A DNA stretch of 64,000 nucleotides from NCBI GenBank assembly GCA_947571775.1, contig CANOZK010000006.1:16281-80280 (forward strand), written 5' to 3'. Origin of the DNA: an uncultured Lachnospiraceae bacterium (lineage in GTDB: Bacteria; Bacillota; Clostridia; Lachnospirales; Lachnospiraceae). Every line of letters starts with the position of its first letter. The first letter of the stretch is position 1. Under the pieces are notes generated by a model. It did not search any database. It had not been told where the DNA came from and saw only the letters and a list, made by a program, of their open reading frames with translations. Both the position numbers and the translations under genes were made by a program. Below, one piece after another: positions 1 to 8,922 of this stretch.

Positions 1-1971
1 TCCGTCAATCATTACAACTGCCCCATTGTCACCTCCTATCCAGAAAACATCAAAAACAATGTGGAACAGTTAAACGATCCGTCCATTGATTTCCGAAATC
101 CGTTCTTGTCCTTTGGAAGTCTGGAAGTGCTGACCCAGGGATTGGTAAAAGCCTTTCCCCAGATTCCAGAGGAAGAAGTGACCCAAGCGGCCCAGGCAGC
201 TTGGAAGGAGCTGGAATTCGCCCGCAAGGACTTGATGCGCAAGGGGGAGGAAACCCTGCGCTACTTAAAAGAAACCGGACGGCATGGCATTGTGCTGGCG
301 GGACGGCCATACCACATTGACCCGGAGATTCACCACGGCATCCCAGAACTGATCAACAGCTATGGAATGGCGGTGCTCACCGAGGACTCCATCTCCCACC
401 TCGGCCCCCTGGAGCGTCCTCTGCGCGTCAATGATCAGTGGATGTATCACACTCGGTTGTATGCAGCCGCAAACTTTGTGAAAACTAGAGACGACCTAGA
501 TCTGATTCAGCTCAATTCCTTTGGCTGCGGCTTAGACGCCGTTACTACCGACCAGGTACATGAGATTTTAGAAAATAGCCAGAAAATTTATACCTGCCTG
601 AAAATTGATGAGGTCAATAATCTGGGGGCTGCCCGTATCCGCATCCGCTCCCTGATCGCCGCTATCCGGGTCAAACAGCAAAAAGGCGGAACCCGCAAAA
701 TCAAGCCTGCCGCTATCCAGAAAAGGCCCTTTACCAAGGAAATGCGCAAGGATTATACCATCCTGTGCCCGCAGTTGTCGCCCATACACTTTTCTATCTT
801 GCAGTCAGCGTTCAACTCTTGCGGCTATCATCTGCAAGTGCTGCCCAATGACAACAAAGAAGCGGTGGATGTGGGCCTGAAATACGTCAACAACGACGCC
901 TGCTACCCTTCCCTGATGGTAGTCGGACAGATTATGCAGGCTTTGTTATCCGGGGAATACGATTTAAACAAGGTAGCTATTATCATGTCTCAGACAGGCG
1001 GAGGCTGCCGGGCTTCCAATTATATCGGATTTATCCGGCGGGCTTTGAAAAAAGCGGGCATGTCCCAGATTCCGGTAATCTCCATCAATCTAAGCGGTTT
1101 GGAGAGCAATCCGGGCTTTCAGATCACACCGCAGTTGGTAACGCGGCTTACCTACGGCGCGGTCTTCGGCGATATTCTGATGAAATGCATTTACCGGATG
1201 CGCCCTTACGAATTGCAAAAAGGCTCCGTCAATCGAATGCACAAGAAATGGGAAAAACGCTGCATCCGTTTCCTGTCTGATAAACATTGCAGCTATCCGA
1301 TCTTTAAGAAAATATGCCGGATGATGATCCAGGACTTTGACCAGATTCCCATTTCCCAGGAGAGAAAGCCGCGGGTGGGCATCGTAGGAGAAATTCTAGT
1401 AAAATTCCTTCCTGCGGCCAACAACTATCTGGCGGAGCTGCTGGAAAAAGAAGGCGCAGAGCCGGTGGTGCCGGATCTGATTGATTTTATGAGTTACAGT
1501 TTTTACAATCAAAACTTTAAAGCGGAACATCTGGGGGCAAAGAAAAGCACGGCGAGGATGGCGAATCTGGCCATCTGGGGGATTGACCGCATTCGCAGCG
1601 CGGCAAACGAGGCTTTCAAAAAGAGCCGCCACTTCACGCCTTCCGCCAACATCGCGGAACTGGCGAAAATGGCCGATTCCATCGTGTCAATAGGCAACCA
1701 GACCGGGGAGGGCTGGTTCCTCACCGGAGAAATGCTGGAGCTGATTCACAGCGGGGCGCCCAATATCGTCTGCACCCAGCCCTTTGCCTGCCTGCCCAAC
1801 CATGTGGTCGGAAAAGGCGTGATTAAGGAGCTTCGCAAGCAGTATCCGCAATCCAACATCGTAGCCATTGACTACGATCCCGGCGCCAGCGAAGTGAATC
1901 AATTGAACCGAATCAAATTGATGCTGTCCACAGCGCGCAAAAATATGCAGAAGGCTCAGGGTAATTCCTGA
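1..1971 (+). CDS. 2-hydroxyacyl-CoA dehydratase activase-type protein, 3' part (5' end outside window)
   Basis: The frame is open from base 1, so the gene enters from the left; about 656 residues are visible. Recognisable family stretches are the opening CPIVTSYPE segment, the NNDACYPSL and QTGGGCRASNY segments (DUF2229/HGD-D-like, Cys-rich, probably iron-sulfur related), and the C-terminal GNQTGEGWFLTGEM and CTQPFACLPNHV segments. Full-length relatives are roughly twice this size and carry an ATPase half that drives electron transfer to 2-hydroxyacyl-CoA dehydratases; that half would lie upstream. The last six codons and the stop sit inside a 28-bp hairpin that recurs at 4990-5017. The exact substrate of the partner enzyme cannot be told from this fragment. 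Family assignment is from remembered motifs. Confidence 0.85.
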   Translation, partial: SVNHYNCPIVTSYPENIKNNVEQLNDPSIDFRNPFLSFGSLEVLTQGLVKAFPQIPEEEVTQAAQAAWKELEFARKDLMRKGEETLRYLKETGRHGIVLAGRPYHIDPEIHHGIPELINSYGMAVLTEDSISHLGPLERPLRVNDQWMYHTRLYAAANFVKTRDDLDLIQLNSFGCGLDAVTTDQVHEILENSQKIYTCLKIDEVNNLGAARIRIRSLIAAIRVKQQKGGTRKIKPAAIQKRPFTKEMRKDYTILCPQLSPIHFSILQSAFNSCGYHLQVLPNDNKEAVDVGLKYVNNDACYPSLMVVGQIMQALLSGEYDLNKVAIIMSQTGGGCRASNYIGFIRRALKKAGMSQIPVISINLSGLESNPGFQITPQLVTRLTYGAVFGDILMKCIYRMRPYELQKGSVNRMHKKWEKRCIRFLSDKHCSYPIFKKICRMMIQDFDQIPISQERKPRVGIVGEILVKFLPAANNYLAELLEKEGAEPVVPDLIDFMSYSFYNQNFKAEHLGAKKSTARMANLAIWGIDRIRSAANEAFKKSRHFTPSANIAELAKMADSIVSIGNQTGEGWFLTGEMLELIHSGAPNIVCTQPFACLPNHVVGKGVIKELRKQYPQSNIVAIDYDPGASEVNQLNRIKLMLSTARKNMQKAQGNS

Positions 1972-1977
1972 GCCTTC
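1950..1977. repeat. 28-bp direct repeat, left copy; also a terminator-like hairpin
   Basis: Eleven-base arms GAAGGCTCAGG and CCTGAGCCTTC enclose the loop GTAATT. An identical copy, same loop orientation, lies at 4990-5017. This copy contains the activase stop codon (1969-1971) and can end transcription of that gene on the plus strand and of the restriction-modification operon on the minus strand, though T-tracts are poor. Confidence 0.85.
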
Positions 1978-2023
1978 TGACCTATGAAAAACAACTGCCA
2001 AATTCATTTTTCTTCACTTTATC

Positions 2024-3052
2024 CTACACTTTTCTAATTATATTTATCTTCACTTTCATCTTATTTTCAATTTTTCTCGTATAATTTTCCATATATTGCC
2101 AATCTGGTTTTCCTTTTTCATCAACAGGTAATTTCATATAATCTTTTTCCATATCTTCTTTTCTCCACTTATCAATAAATGCATATTGCTGCCCTATTTT
2201 TCTAATTATAGGAATAATAAACATTGCAATATATTTATTTAATCCAAATTTAGGATATAATACATTTACATCATCGGATGCCCAAAAAATATCATCTTGG
2301 TAAAATGCCTCACCCACTGAACCATTATATGTAACAGAGATTGTATTCTTTGGATGCAAATGTTCATCATTTGCAATGTGTGCTGTTACTCCATTATTTA
2401 TTGCGCTTGCTCCTATAAAATTGATTTTTCCTTCAATCATATTTGCTTTTGTAAGTCTTGTCCCTTTCACTATATCAAAATATTCTCCAATAGAGAAATT
2501 TTTCCACTCCTTTACAGTAATTGTTTTTGTTCCTATATTTTTTCTTATGTAAAGTAATCCCTCGATTGAAGGTTTAACCTTTTCTTCTCTATTTTTCATA
2601 TATAAGTCCATATACTCCCAATCAGGCAAGTTATTCTTCGTAATCGGAAGTCGAATGATTTCCTCTTTCAATACAGCAGGAAATAGCCCATAATTATAAC
2701 TATATTTAGTAGCTATCTGTTGTAAACAAGCTATTACAAATAAGCAAGTGTATTTTGAAAATTCTTTCACATCAATATAATAAATATCTCTACCAGATAC
2801 CCAATCTTCCTCTTGAAAAAAGAATGCGGGGTTTTCTGAACCAAATGAAATTACATTAGGCGGATTAACAATATTATTCGGTCTAGTAACACGATATTTT
2901 ATTCCATTGTTATATTTGCTTCTTACGACATAAGGTATTCCCTTATCATCTCTTGTAACTTCCCTCGTATGATATACTTTAGGTTTTTTGATATGTGGAA
3001 ATACATCTTTTACTTTAAAAGTTCCCCAATGCTCAAATCCAATTTTACTCAT
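2024..3052 (-). CDS. DNA specificity (S) subunit of a type IIB/type I-like restriction-modification system
   Basis: 342 residues, the length expected for a BcgI-type specificity subunit. Two related halves are visible. Each opens with a Trp/Phe segment (HWGTFKVKDVF near residue 8, EWKNFSIGEYF near 180), continues through a target-recognition domain, and ends in a helical spacer containing a PDW(E/Q)YM motif, so a bipartite recognition site is expected. The start ATG overlaps the RM stop codon by four bases (ATGA), so the two are translationally coupled. The recognition sequence cannot be predicted from this. An orphan type I S subunit is the alternative, but no hsdR is present and the partner carries its own nuclease motif. 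Confidence 0.85.
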   Translation of the reverse strand: MSKIGFEHWGTFKVKDVFPHIKKPKVYHTREVTRDDKGIPYVVRSKYNNGIKYRVTRPNNIVNPPNVISFGSENPAFFFQEEDWVSGRDIYYIDVKEFSKYTCLFVIACLQQIATKYSYNYGLFPAVLKEEIIRLPITKNNLPDWEYMDLYMKNREEKVKPSIEGLLYIRKNIGTKTITVKEWKNFSIGEYFDIVKGTRLTKANMIEGKINFIGASAINNGVTAHIANDEHLHPKNTISVTYNGSVGEAFYQDDIFWASDDVNVLYPKFGLNKYIAMFIIPIIRKIGQQYAFIDKWRKEDMEKDYMKLPVDEKGKPDWQYMENYTRKIENKMKVKINIIRKV

Positions 3053-4836
3053 TTGTTTTGCCCTTTTTTGAAATTAATGCTAATTTCATTCGCCTTATTT
3101 TCCACATTACTATTATATAAAACTTTTTGTGCAATAATTTCGGCAAGTTCCTTTGTTTCTATTTCCTCTTTGTAAAGCAGATAATCAAGCATTGTCTTAT
3201 TAAAATCTTCTTCACAGATTTCAAAAGGTTTCTTTGGCAACTGATAACTTAAATGTTCTTGCGGCTTAATCCATTGAATCGTTTCATCTCCTGTTTGCTT
3301 TTCAATTATTTCAATCCATTTGTCCTCAATTTCTTGCCACCTATTTTTTATATCTTGCCGTCCTTGATTTTTTACAGTTTCCAATCCGTCATCCACTATA
3401 TAACATGTAAAAATGTCCTTTTCAGCATGTGGTACACCTGCTTCAAACACAAATATAGATGTTGTAACTCCAGAAAACAATTTTTCAGGCAATTTTATAA
3501 TCTTTTTTAGCGTACTATGTTTCAACAATTTCTTGCCGTTATCTTTTTCCAACTTTTTATCAGGCAAAATAAATGCACATTCTGTATGTTCTTTAACATT
3601 CTTCAAAACATTATCAACTATTGTAATACATCCATATTTCCGCTCAAATGGCGGATTCATCAAAACCTTTGTAATAGGCTTCTTTTTTATCCATTCACAT
3701 GCTTCTTTTGTTCTTGTATCAAGTTGTTCTAAATTTGTTTTTCCATCTTTATGAATGAGCATATTGGCACACGCTAATGCAAATATTTCTCGATCAAATT
3801 CTATACCAAAAAGCTGCTTATATTTAACTTCAGATGCTTTGTTGGTATTAACTCCTCCCGCTTCTTTCATCATATTACACATTGCTTTTACCAAAAAAGC
3901 TCCCGAACCGCACGCTGCATCTAAAATATAATCATTTTGATTTACATGTATTAATCTATACATAAATGATGTGATATGATCAGGTGTAAATACTTGACCA
4001 CTTTCAGATTTTTTCTTATATCTGTTAAATTCATTGAAAAAGATGCCCATAACATCTTCTCCATTCCAAAAATCTGAATTTACACAATCCGAAATTTCCA
4101 TTACCCATGTTATGAAACTATCTATTGCTTCTTGATTTGTACTGTTATTCATCTTAATCTCTGAATATACTTCTATAAGTAAATCTAATTTCAAATTCTG
4201 CTGTCTACTCTTTTCGAGCGATTTTGAAAGGGTATTAAGGATTGAATTTTTCATAAGAGTAAAGTCCATTCCCTCAACCAAAATTGCACCATATCTACAC
4301 CCAACCAACGCACACGCTGTAAAAATCATTCTATGATACAAATTTTTAATTCCAAATTCAGTATGTAAGCAATCATTTATACGTTTTGTGAGCGAATAGA
4401 TTTTTTGTTTATCGATTGTGTCTTGATTGAACAAAAATTTATAATATATCTTATTTTGTAATGTTTTTGGAATTTGAAATATTTCATCATTATTTTTAAA
4501 CACTCTAACGTCTATACCATTGTAAAGTATTCCCACCACTTTCTTATACTGTGTCATCACAATACTCACATTTTTTTCAAGTTCTCTTACCCATTTTTCA
4601 AGCGCAATATCCTCATTTTCTGATTTTGTTTCTAAAATAATTGCAACATCAGTTTTGTCGTCTGGCAAGTACCAACCGTCTGGCTTGTTTATATTCCCAC
4701 GAAACCCCAACTGATTAAAAGTAGTAATTTGCCCTGTGCCTTGTCTAACATTTTCTTCAAGAACATTAAAGCCTAAAATGATTTTTGCATCGTCTCTGAC
4801 TTCATCTTCAGTTCTGTATGTAATCTTTCGCCCCAT
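3049..4836 (-). CDS. Fused endonuclease/N6-adenine methyltransferase subunit (BcgI A-like RM protein)
   Basis: The frame is open from an ATG at 4848, but GGAGAG lies six bases before the internal ATG at 4836, so 595 residues is preferred. Counted from 4848, an N-terminal PD-(D/E)xK-like site is seen (D67, then ILETK with E73 and K75). A helical region follows, then SGQVFTPD near 283, SAM-binding DAACGSGAF at 310-318, and catalytic NPPF at 398-401. This order, cleavage then methylation in one chain with a separate S subunit, matches type IIB enzymes such as BcgI (A subunit about 640 residues, B about 340). It would methylate adenine and cut unmodified DNA in complex with the downstream S protein. 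A lone HsdM is the alternative; the nuclease motif argues against it. Confidence 0.8.
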   Translation of the reverse strand: MGRKITYRTEDEVRDDAKIILGFNVLEENVRQGTGQITTFNQLGFRGNINKPDGWYLPDDKTDVAIILETKSENEDIALEKWVRELEKNVSIVMTQYKKVVGILYNGIDVRVFKNNDEIFQIPKTLQNKIYYKFLFNQDTIDKQKIYSLTKRINDCLHTEFGIKNLYHRMIFTACALVGCRYGAILVEGMDFTLMKNSILNTLSKSLEKSRQQNLKLDLLIEVYSEIKMNNSTNQEAIDSFITWVMEISDCVNSDFWNGEDVMGIFFNEFNRYKKKSESGQVFTPDHITSFMYRLIHVNQNDYILDAACGSGAFLVKAMCNMMKEAGGVNTNKASEVKYKQLFGIEFDREIFALACANMLIHKDGKTNLEQLDTRTKEACEWIKKKPITKVLMNPPFERKYGCITIVDNVLKNVKEHTECAFILPDKKLEKDNGKKLLKHSTLKKIIKLPEKLFSGVTTSIFVFEAGVPHAEKDIFTCYIVDDGLETVKNQGRQDIKNRWQEIEDKWIEIIEKQTGDETIQWIKPQEHLSYQLPKKPFEICEEDFNKTMLDYLLYKEEIETKELAEIIAQKVLYNSNVENKANEISINFKKGQNK

Positions 4837-4856
4837 TTTGCTCTCCATTCTTTTTC

Positions 4857-4947
4857 TTAGCTCACTCTGCTTTCAAATGTATGACAAATAACATGACTTT
4901 CGCTTCCCATTTTATAAGAGCTCCACGCTTCTGATATTTTCATTATA
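4857..4947 (-). promoter_or_regulatory. Probable promoter and leader of the RM operon
   Basis: On the minus strand an extended -10 (TGG then TATAAT, plus-strand 4942-4947) lies about 100 bases before the RM start. No good -35 is visible. Just downstream a 28-codon frame (ATG at 4943, stop near 4857) ends 20 bases before the preferred RM start; whether it is translated is unknown. No helix-turn-helix control (C) protein gene is present. Confidence 0.45.
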
Positions 4948-4989
4948 CCAGAAAAATCCGACTTTTTACTAGAACCTTGTCTAAAATCT

Positions 4990-5017
4990 GAAGGCTCAGG
5001 GTAATTCCTGAGCCTTC
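4990..5017. repeat. 28-bp direct repeat, right copy; terminator hairpin of the flippase gene
   Basis: Identical to 1950-1977 including the loop GTAATT. It lies 11 bases past the flippase stop codon on the minus strand and can act as its terminator; before the insertion it probably served both converging genes. Confidence 0.85.
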
Positions 5018-5028
5018 CTGTGTTATCA

Positions 5029-6654
5029 TCATCCATAGATTTTGAGAAAATCGGCCACCCGCACCAGCAGACTGCCAAATGGAAATGCCCGAAGCTGCCC
5101 TTCCGGCACTCTGGCAATGATAATATATAAAACAATATACACCGCAGCCGCTAACGGCACCGCCACCACCAATCCCAATAAATTAGAGGGAATCAGAAGA
5201 TAGATTGCGTGAAACAGCATCCAGGCCGCCAGTGCCATCGGAAGCGACGCCAAAAGCGGAATCAGATATGCATCTTTCCATTTATTCTTGTATCCCAGAT
5301 ATTTTTTCATCGAAATATCGTTTAAAATACAGATAAGTATCGAATAAACGATAATGGCAATTACCACCGCCAAAATTCCCAGCCCCGTGGTCAAAAGCAT
5401 AATGACCAGCGAAGTGACATCTACCACCAGAGCAATGGCGGCGTTGCGCATTGGCAGATTGGGCAGTCCGATGCCCTGGAGGACACCGTTTGAGATATTG
5501 GACAGCCCGTTTAAAATCACCGTAATGGCTCCTACGCTTAACAAAAGTCCCGCCGTGCCGATGGTATCCGGGAACAAAATCCGCACAATCGGCTGGGACA
5601 AAACAGCCAGACCCACAGCGGAGGGAATGGAAATAAACATAGATAGCTGCACCGCCTGGTCAATCTTCGCGTTCGCCATCTCCAGATTCTCCCTCGCATA
5701 TGCGGCGGAAACTTCCGGGATCATGGAAGTGGGCGCAGCGCTGGATAAAGTCAGCGGAATGTTAATGATCGACAGAAAATAGATGGAATATTCCGTATAC
5801 AGCATACGAATCCCGTTATCCTCAAACCCCTGCCGACCCAAAATTTCCGAAAAAAGATAGCCGTCGATATACCCGTTTACATTGTAAATAAATGCGCTTA
5901 ATATAATTGGCGTGACCATCCGAAGAATCACCTGAATGACTTCTTGATAACTCTCTTCTTGGCCCGTCTGATCCGAAGCAATTTTGTTTTGGATAATCTT
6001 CCGATTTAACTGGTAAACCGCCAGCACGAACAGTAATGCCGCCAAGACGCCCGCACCCGTTCCAATGGTTCCTCCTGCCGACCCCCACCGGTCTATGCTG
6101 TCTTTGTCATTGCCCGCCACAAATTCGATAAACAGCCAGGCCGCCAAAATACTGAAAAATGCATTGGCAAACTGCTCCAGAATCTGGGAAATAGAAGTCG
6201 GGACCATATTTCGATACGCCTGAAAATATCCCCGGTAAACGCCTAAAATGCCCGATAAAAAAATCGTTGGCGACAGCACCCGAAGCGCTAGCGTAGCCCC
6301 CTGCTGGTTGCTGGGAATCAGAATGCTGGCTCCAACAAGACAGAAAAGAGCTACCACGCCGCCGACAACCACTGCATAGAGCAAAGAGCCTTTAAAGTAT
6401 TTCTGCGCATTGCGGTATTCCCCTCTCGCCAGTTTCTCGGCAATGATCTTCGACACTGCCTGGGGAATACTGTAAGAGGCTATCATCAGAAGAATCAAGT
6501 ATGCCTGCTGGGCCAGACCGTAATAAGCCATGCCGTCTGCGCCTACGATCTGCGTCAGCGGGCTTTTGTAAAGAAGCCCCACAACTTTTGAAATCAATGC
6601 CGCCACCATCAAAAAGGAGGCGTTTTTCACCAAGATATTGCGTTTGGAACTCAT
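5029..6654 (-). CDS. SpoVB/YtgP-like polysaccharide flippase (MOP superfamily)
   Basis: 541 residues, almost entirely hydrophobic, with about 14 predicted membrane spans. The N-terminal KNASFLMVAALISKVVGLLYK stretch and the GVYRGYFQAYRNMVPT segment near residue 140 are typical of the Firmicute SpoVB/YtgP/MurJ-like group, which moves lipid-linked wall or spore-cortex precursors across the membrane. The start is preceded by AGGA at good spacing. It is transcribed leftward as a single gene, ending at the right 28-bp repeat. Which lipid-linked substrate it carries cannot be told from sequence. Confidence 0.88.
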   Translation of the reverse strand: MSSKRNILVKNASFLMVAALISKVVGLLYKSPLTQIVGADGMAYYGLAQQAYLILLMIASYSIPQAVSKIIAEKLARGEYRNAQKYFKGSLLYAVVVGGVVALFCLVGASILIPSNQQGATLALRVLSPTIFLSGILGVYRGYFQAYRNMVPTSISQILEQFANAFFSILAAWLFIEFVAGNDKDSIDRWGSAGGTIGTGAGVLAALLFVLAVYQLNRKIIQNKIASDQTGQEESYQEVIQVILRMVTPIILSAFIYNVNGYIDGYLFSEILGRQGFEDNGIRMLYTEYSIYFLSIINIPLTLSSAAPTSMIPEVSAAYARENLEMANAKIDQAVQLSMFISIPSAVGLAVLSQPIVRILFPDTIGTAGLLLSVGAITVILNGLSNISNGVLQGIGLPNLPMRNAAIALVVDVTSLVIMLLTTGLGILAVVIAIIVYSILICILNDISMKKYLGYKNKWKDAYLIPLLASLPMALAAWMLFHAIYLLIPSNLLGLVVAVPLAAAVYIVLYIIIARVPEGQLRAFPFGSLLVRVADFLKIYG

Positions 6655-6708
6655 ACTTATCCTCGGTTCTTATAACTATTCAGTAACTTCACCGTTACCA
6701 GTTCTTTT

Positions 6709-7383
6709 TTATATGTTTTCAATCTGCCAGTCTATGGGCGTAAGACCGTTTTCCTCCAAAAAAGCGTTGGTCTGGCTAAAGGGCCTGCTCCCGAAGAAAC
6801 CGCGCGATGCAGAAAGCGGGCTGGGATGAGGAGCTTCCAAAATCAGATGCCGGGGATTGTGCAGCATCTTTTTCTTCATCTGCGCCGGCCTTCCCCACAA
6901 AATAAATACCATTGGCTGTTCCTGGACATCCAGCACCTGGATAGCCGCATCCGTAAATTTCTCCCAGCCCAGATTCCGGTGGGAATTCGCCTGATGCGCC
7001 CGCACGGTCAGCACTGTGTTCAACAAAAGCACACCCTGTCTGGCCCATTTTTCCAGATATCCGTTGTTGGGCAGATAGCAGCCTAGATCGTCATGCAGTT
7101 CTTTATAAATATTCACCAAAGACGGGGGAATCCCCACGCCCTTTTTTACAGAAAAGCATAGACCATGGGCCTGACCGTCGTTGTGGTAAGGATCTTGCCC
7201 CAAAATTACAACCTTAACCTGATTTAACGGAGTAAAATGAAACGCATTGAAAATATCGTCTGCGGGCGGAAAGATCAACTGTGTTTTATATTCCTCATTG
7301 ACCTTCTGAAATAAATTCTTATAATAGTCTTTTCCAAATTCTTCTTTAAGAGCTTCTAACCACTCACCTGCTAATGGCGGCAT
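6709..7383 (-). CDS. ung: Uracil-DNA glycosylase
   Basis: 224 residues, the normal family-1 length. The water-activating motif GQDPYHNDGQAHG (near 61-73) and the DNA-binding HPSPLSASRGFFG motif (near 185) are intact. The enzyme removes uracil from DNA to start base-excision repair. GGAGAGG lies seven bases before the ATG. It is followed by the flippase gene on the same strand with a 54-base gap, so the two may be read together. Confidence 0.97.
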   Translation of the reverse strand: MPPLAGEWLEALKEEFGKDYYKNLFQKVNEEYKTQLIFPPADDIFNAFHFTPLNQVKVVILGQDPYHNDGQAHGLCFSVKKGVGIPPSLVNIYKELHDDLGCYLPNNGYLEKWARQGVLLLNTVLTVRAHQANSHRNLGWEKFTDAAIQVLDVQEQPMVFILWGRPAQMKKKMLHNPRHLILEAPHPSPLSASRGFFGSRPFSQTNAFLEENGLTPIDWQIENI

Positions 7384-7420
7384 TTTGCATCCTCTCCCTT
7401 CTTTTGTGTTTCTTAATACC

Positions 7421-8182
7421 TTATAATCTTACAGCAACTTCTCGTTTGGATAAATAATCCTTTACCTCTTGAATTTCCAGCTCTTTATAATGAAATAGTG
7501 AAGCAGCCAAAGCGGCGTCTGCACCGCCTTCTGTCAGAGCTTCGTAAAAATGTTCCAGCGTTCCGGCCCCGCCGGAAGCAATCACCGGAATGGACACCGC
7601 ATCCGCAACCGCCCGTGTCAGCGCGAGATCGTAGCCAGCCTTGGTTCCGTCACAGTCCATGCTGGTCAGAAGGATTTCCCCGGCTCCCAATCTCTCCACC
7701 TGGACAGCCCACTCCAGGGCGTCCATGCCTACGTCCACCCGGCCGCCGTGTTTGTAAATATTCCAGCCGCTTTTGTCCTCCCTGCGCTTGGCGTCGATGG
7801 CCACCACCACGCACTGGCTTCCGAATTTCAGCGCCGCGTCGCAAATCAAGGAAGGGTTGTCAATAGCTGCGGAATTGACCGAAATCTTATCGGCCCCTTC
7901 TCTTAAAATCAGCCGGAAATCCTCCACCGTTCGGATGCCGCCGCCCACGGTAAACGGGATAAATACCTGTTCCGCGACCTTGCGCACCATGTCCGCCACC
8001 GTCTCCCGCTGGTCAGAAGAAGCGGTGATATCCAAAAATACCAGTTCGTCCGCGCCGGCCTGACCGTAGGCTCGTCCAACTTCCACCGGATCCCCGGCAT
8101 CCTTTAGATCCACAAAATTGATTCCCTTCACGACCCTGCCCTTGTTCACATCCAGACAGGGGATAATCCGTTTCGTAAACAT
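7421..8182 (-). CDS. hisF: Imidazole glycerol phosphate synthase cyclase subunit
   Basis: 253 residues from the ATG at 8182, exactly the usual HisF length; the frame extends two codons further to a GTG, but GGAGGGG sits seven bases before the [12 protein letters not shown] with the catalytic Asp, the phosphate-binding [11 protein letters not shown] and the late IASGGAG segments are intact. HisF uses ammonia passed from HisH to close the imidazole ring in histidine synthesis. Its ATG overlaps the hisH stop by one base (TGATG), so the two are coupled. The other his genes are not in the window. Confidence 0.96.
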   Translation of the reverse strand: MFTKRIIPCLDVNKGRVVKGINFVDLKDAGDPVEVGRAYGQAGADELVFLDITASSDQRETVADMVRKVAEQVFIPFTVGGGIRTVEDFRLILREGADKISVNSAAIDNPSLICDAALKFGSQCVVVAIDAKRREDKSGWNIYKHGGRVDVGMDALEWAVQVERLGAGEILLTSMDCDGTKAGYDLALTRAVADAVSIPVIASGGAGTLEHFYEALTEGGADAALAASLFHYKELEIQEVKDYLSKREVAVRL

Positions 8183-8811
8183 CAGCACACCCCTCCCTGT
8201 TTGGCAGAAATATCCGCAAAGTTTTTCAGAATCCTAAGCCCCAGATCCCCGCTTTTTTCTGGATGGAACTGGCAGGCAAATACATTGTCTTTTTCCACAG
8301 AAGCATGAATGGAAACACCGTAATCTGTGGCGGCCGTTACAATTGTCTCATCCGCTGCCTGCAAATAATAGGAATGTACGAAATAAACATAAGTCTCTTG
8401 AGAGATGCCCTGAAAAAGTCTTCCCTCTCTCGGAAAATACAGGGAGTTCCATCCCATGTGCGGAATTTTAAGACCAGGCGCTTTTGGGATGCGCAGAATT
8501 TTTCCAGGCAGTATCCCCAGCCCTTTTATTCCAGGACTTTCTTCGCTTTCCTCAAACAAAAGCTGCAGCCCCAGACAGATACCCAGAAAAGGGGTGCCTC
8601 TTTTGCAGACCTGGCGGATAACATCGACCAAGCCGTATTCCTTTAGCTTTTCCATGGAATTGCCAAAGCTGCCCACCCCAGGCAAAATAACCTTATCCGC
8701 AGCAAGAATCTCCTGGGCCTTTCTAGTCACACAGACCTCCTGCCCCAGATACAGCAGCGCCTTTTCCACGCTTTTGATATTTCCCGCATCGTAATCAATT
8801 ATTGTTATCAT
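8182..8811 (-). CDS. hisH: Imidazole glycerol phosphate synthase glutaminase subunit
   Basis: 209 residues from the ATG at 8811 ([11 protein letters not shown]). The frame runs 15 codons further upstream, but that extension is not HisH-like, while AAGGAA stands before this ATG. The class I glutamine amidotransferase nucleophile Cys in [13 protein letters not shown] and the His/Glu pair in FHPEKSG are present. It hydrolyses glutamine and channels ammonia to HisF. Confidence 0.95.
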   Translation of the reverse strand: MITIIDYDAGNIKSVEKALLYLGQEVCVTRKAQEILAADKVILPGVGSFGNSMEKLKEYGLVDVIRQVCKRGTPFLGICLGLQLLFEESEESPGIKGLGILPGKILRIPKAPGLKIPHMGWNSLYFPREGRLFQGISQETYVYFVHSYYLQAADETIVTAATDYGVSIHASVEKDNVFACQFHPEKSGDLGLRILKNFADISAKQGGVC

Positions 8812-8880
8812 ACACGTAAATTTCCTTTTTATTCCCTTTCTGTATATTAAATACATTATATGGTATAGTTTAACACAGGA

Positions 8881-8913
8881 AAAGCCCGAAAGTCAAAAAA
8901 ATCGGCTTTCGGA
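8881..8913 (-). terminator. Terminator after the two-component operon
   Basis: On the minus strand, CCGAAAG and CTTTCGG pair across a T-rich loop and are followed by GCTTTTCC, starting about 10 bases past the histidine kinase stop. Confidence 0.6.
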
Positions 8914-8922
8914 CAAAATAAT

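Larger units (their letters stand above)
1978..4989 (-). mobile_element. AT-rich restriction-modification cassette between 28-bp direct repeats
   Basis: The 3,012 bp between the two repeat copies contain only the S and RM genes, their promoter region and a short leader. The base composition is strikingly AT-rich compared with both flanks. No transposase or integrase is present. The simplest reading is insertion of the cassette into the terminator between the activase and flippase genes with duplication of 28 bp of target. Repeats and content are seen directly; the insertion history is inferred. Confidence 0.7.
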
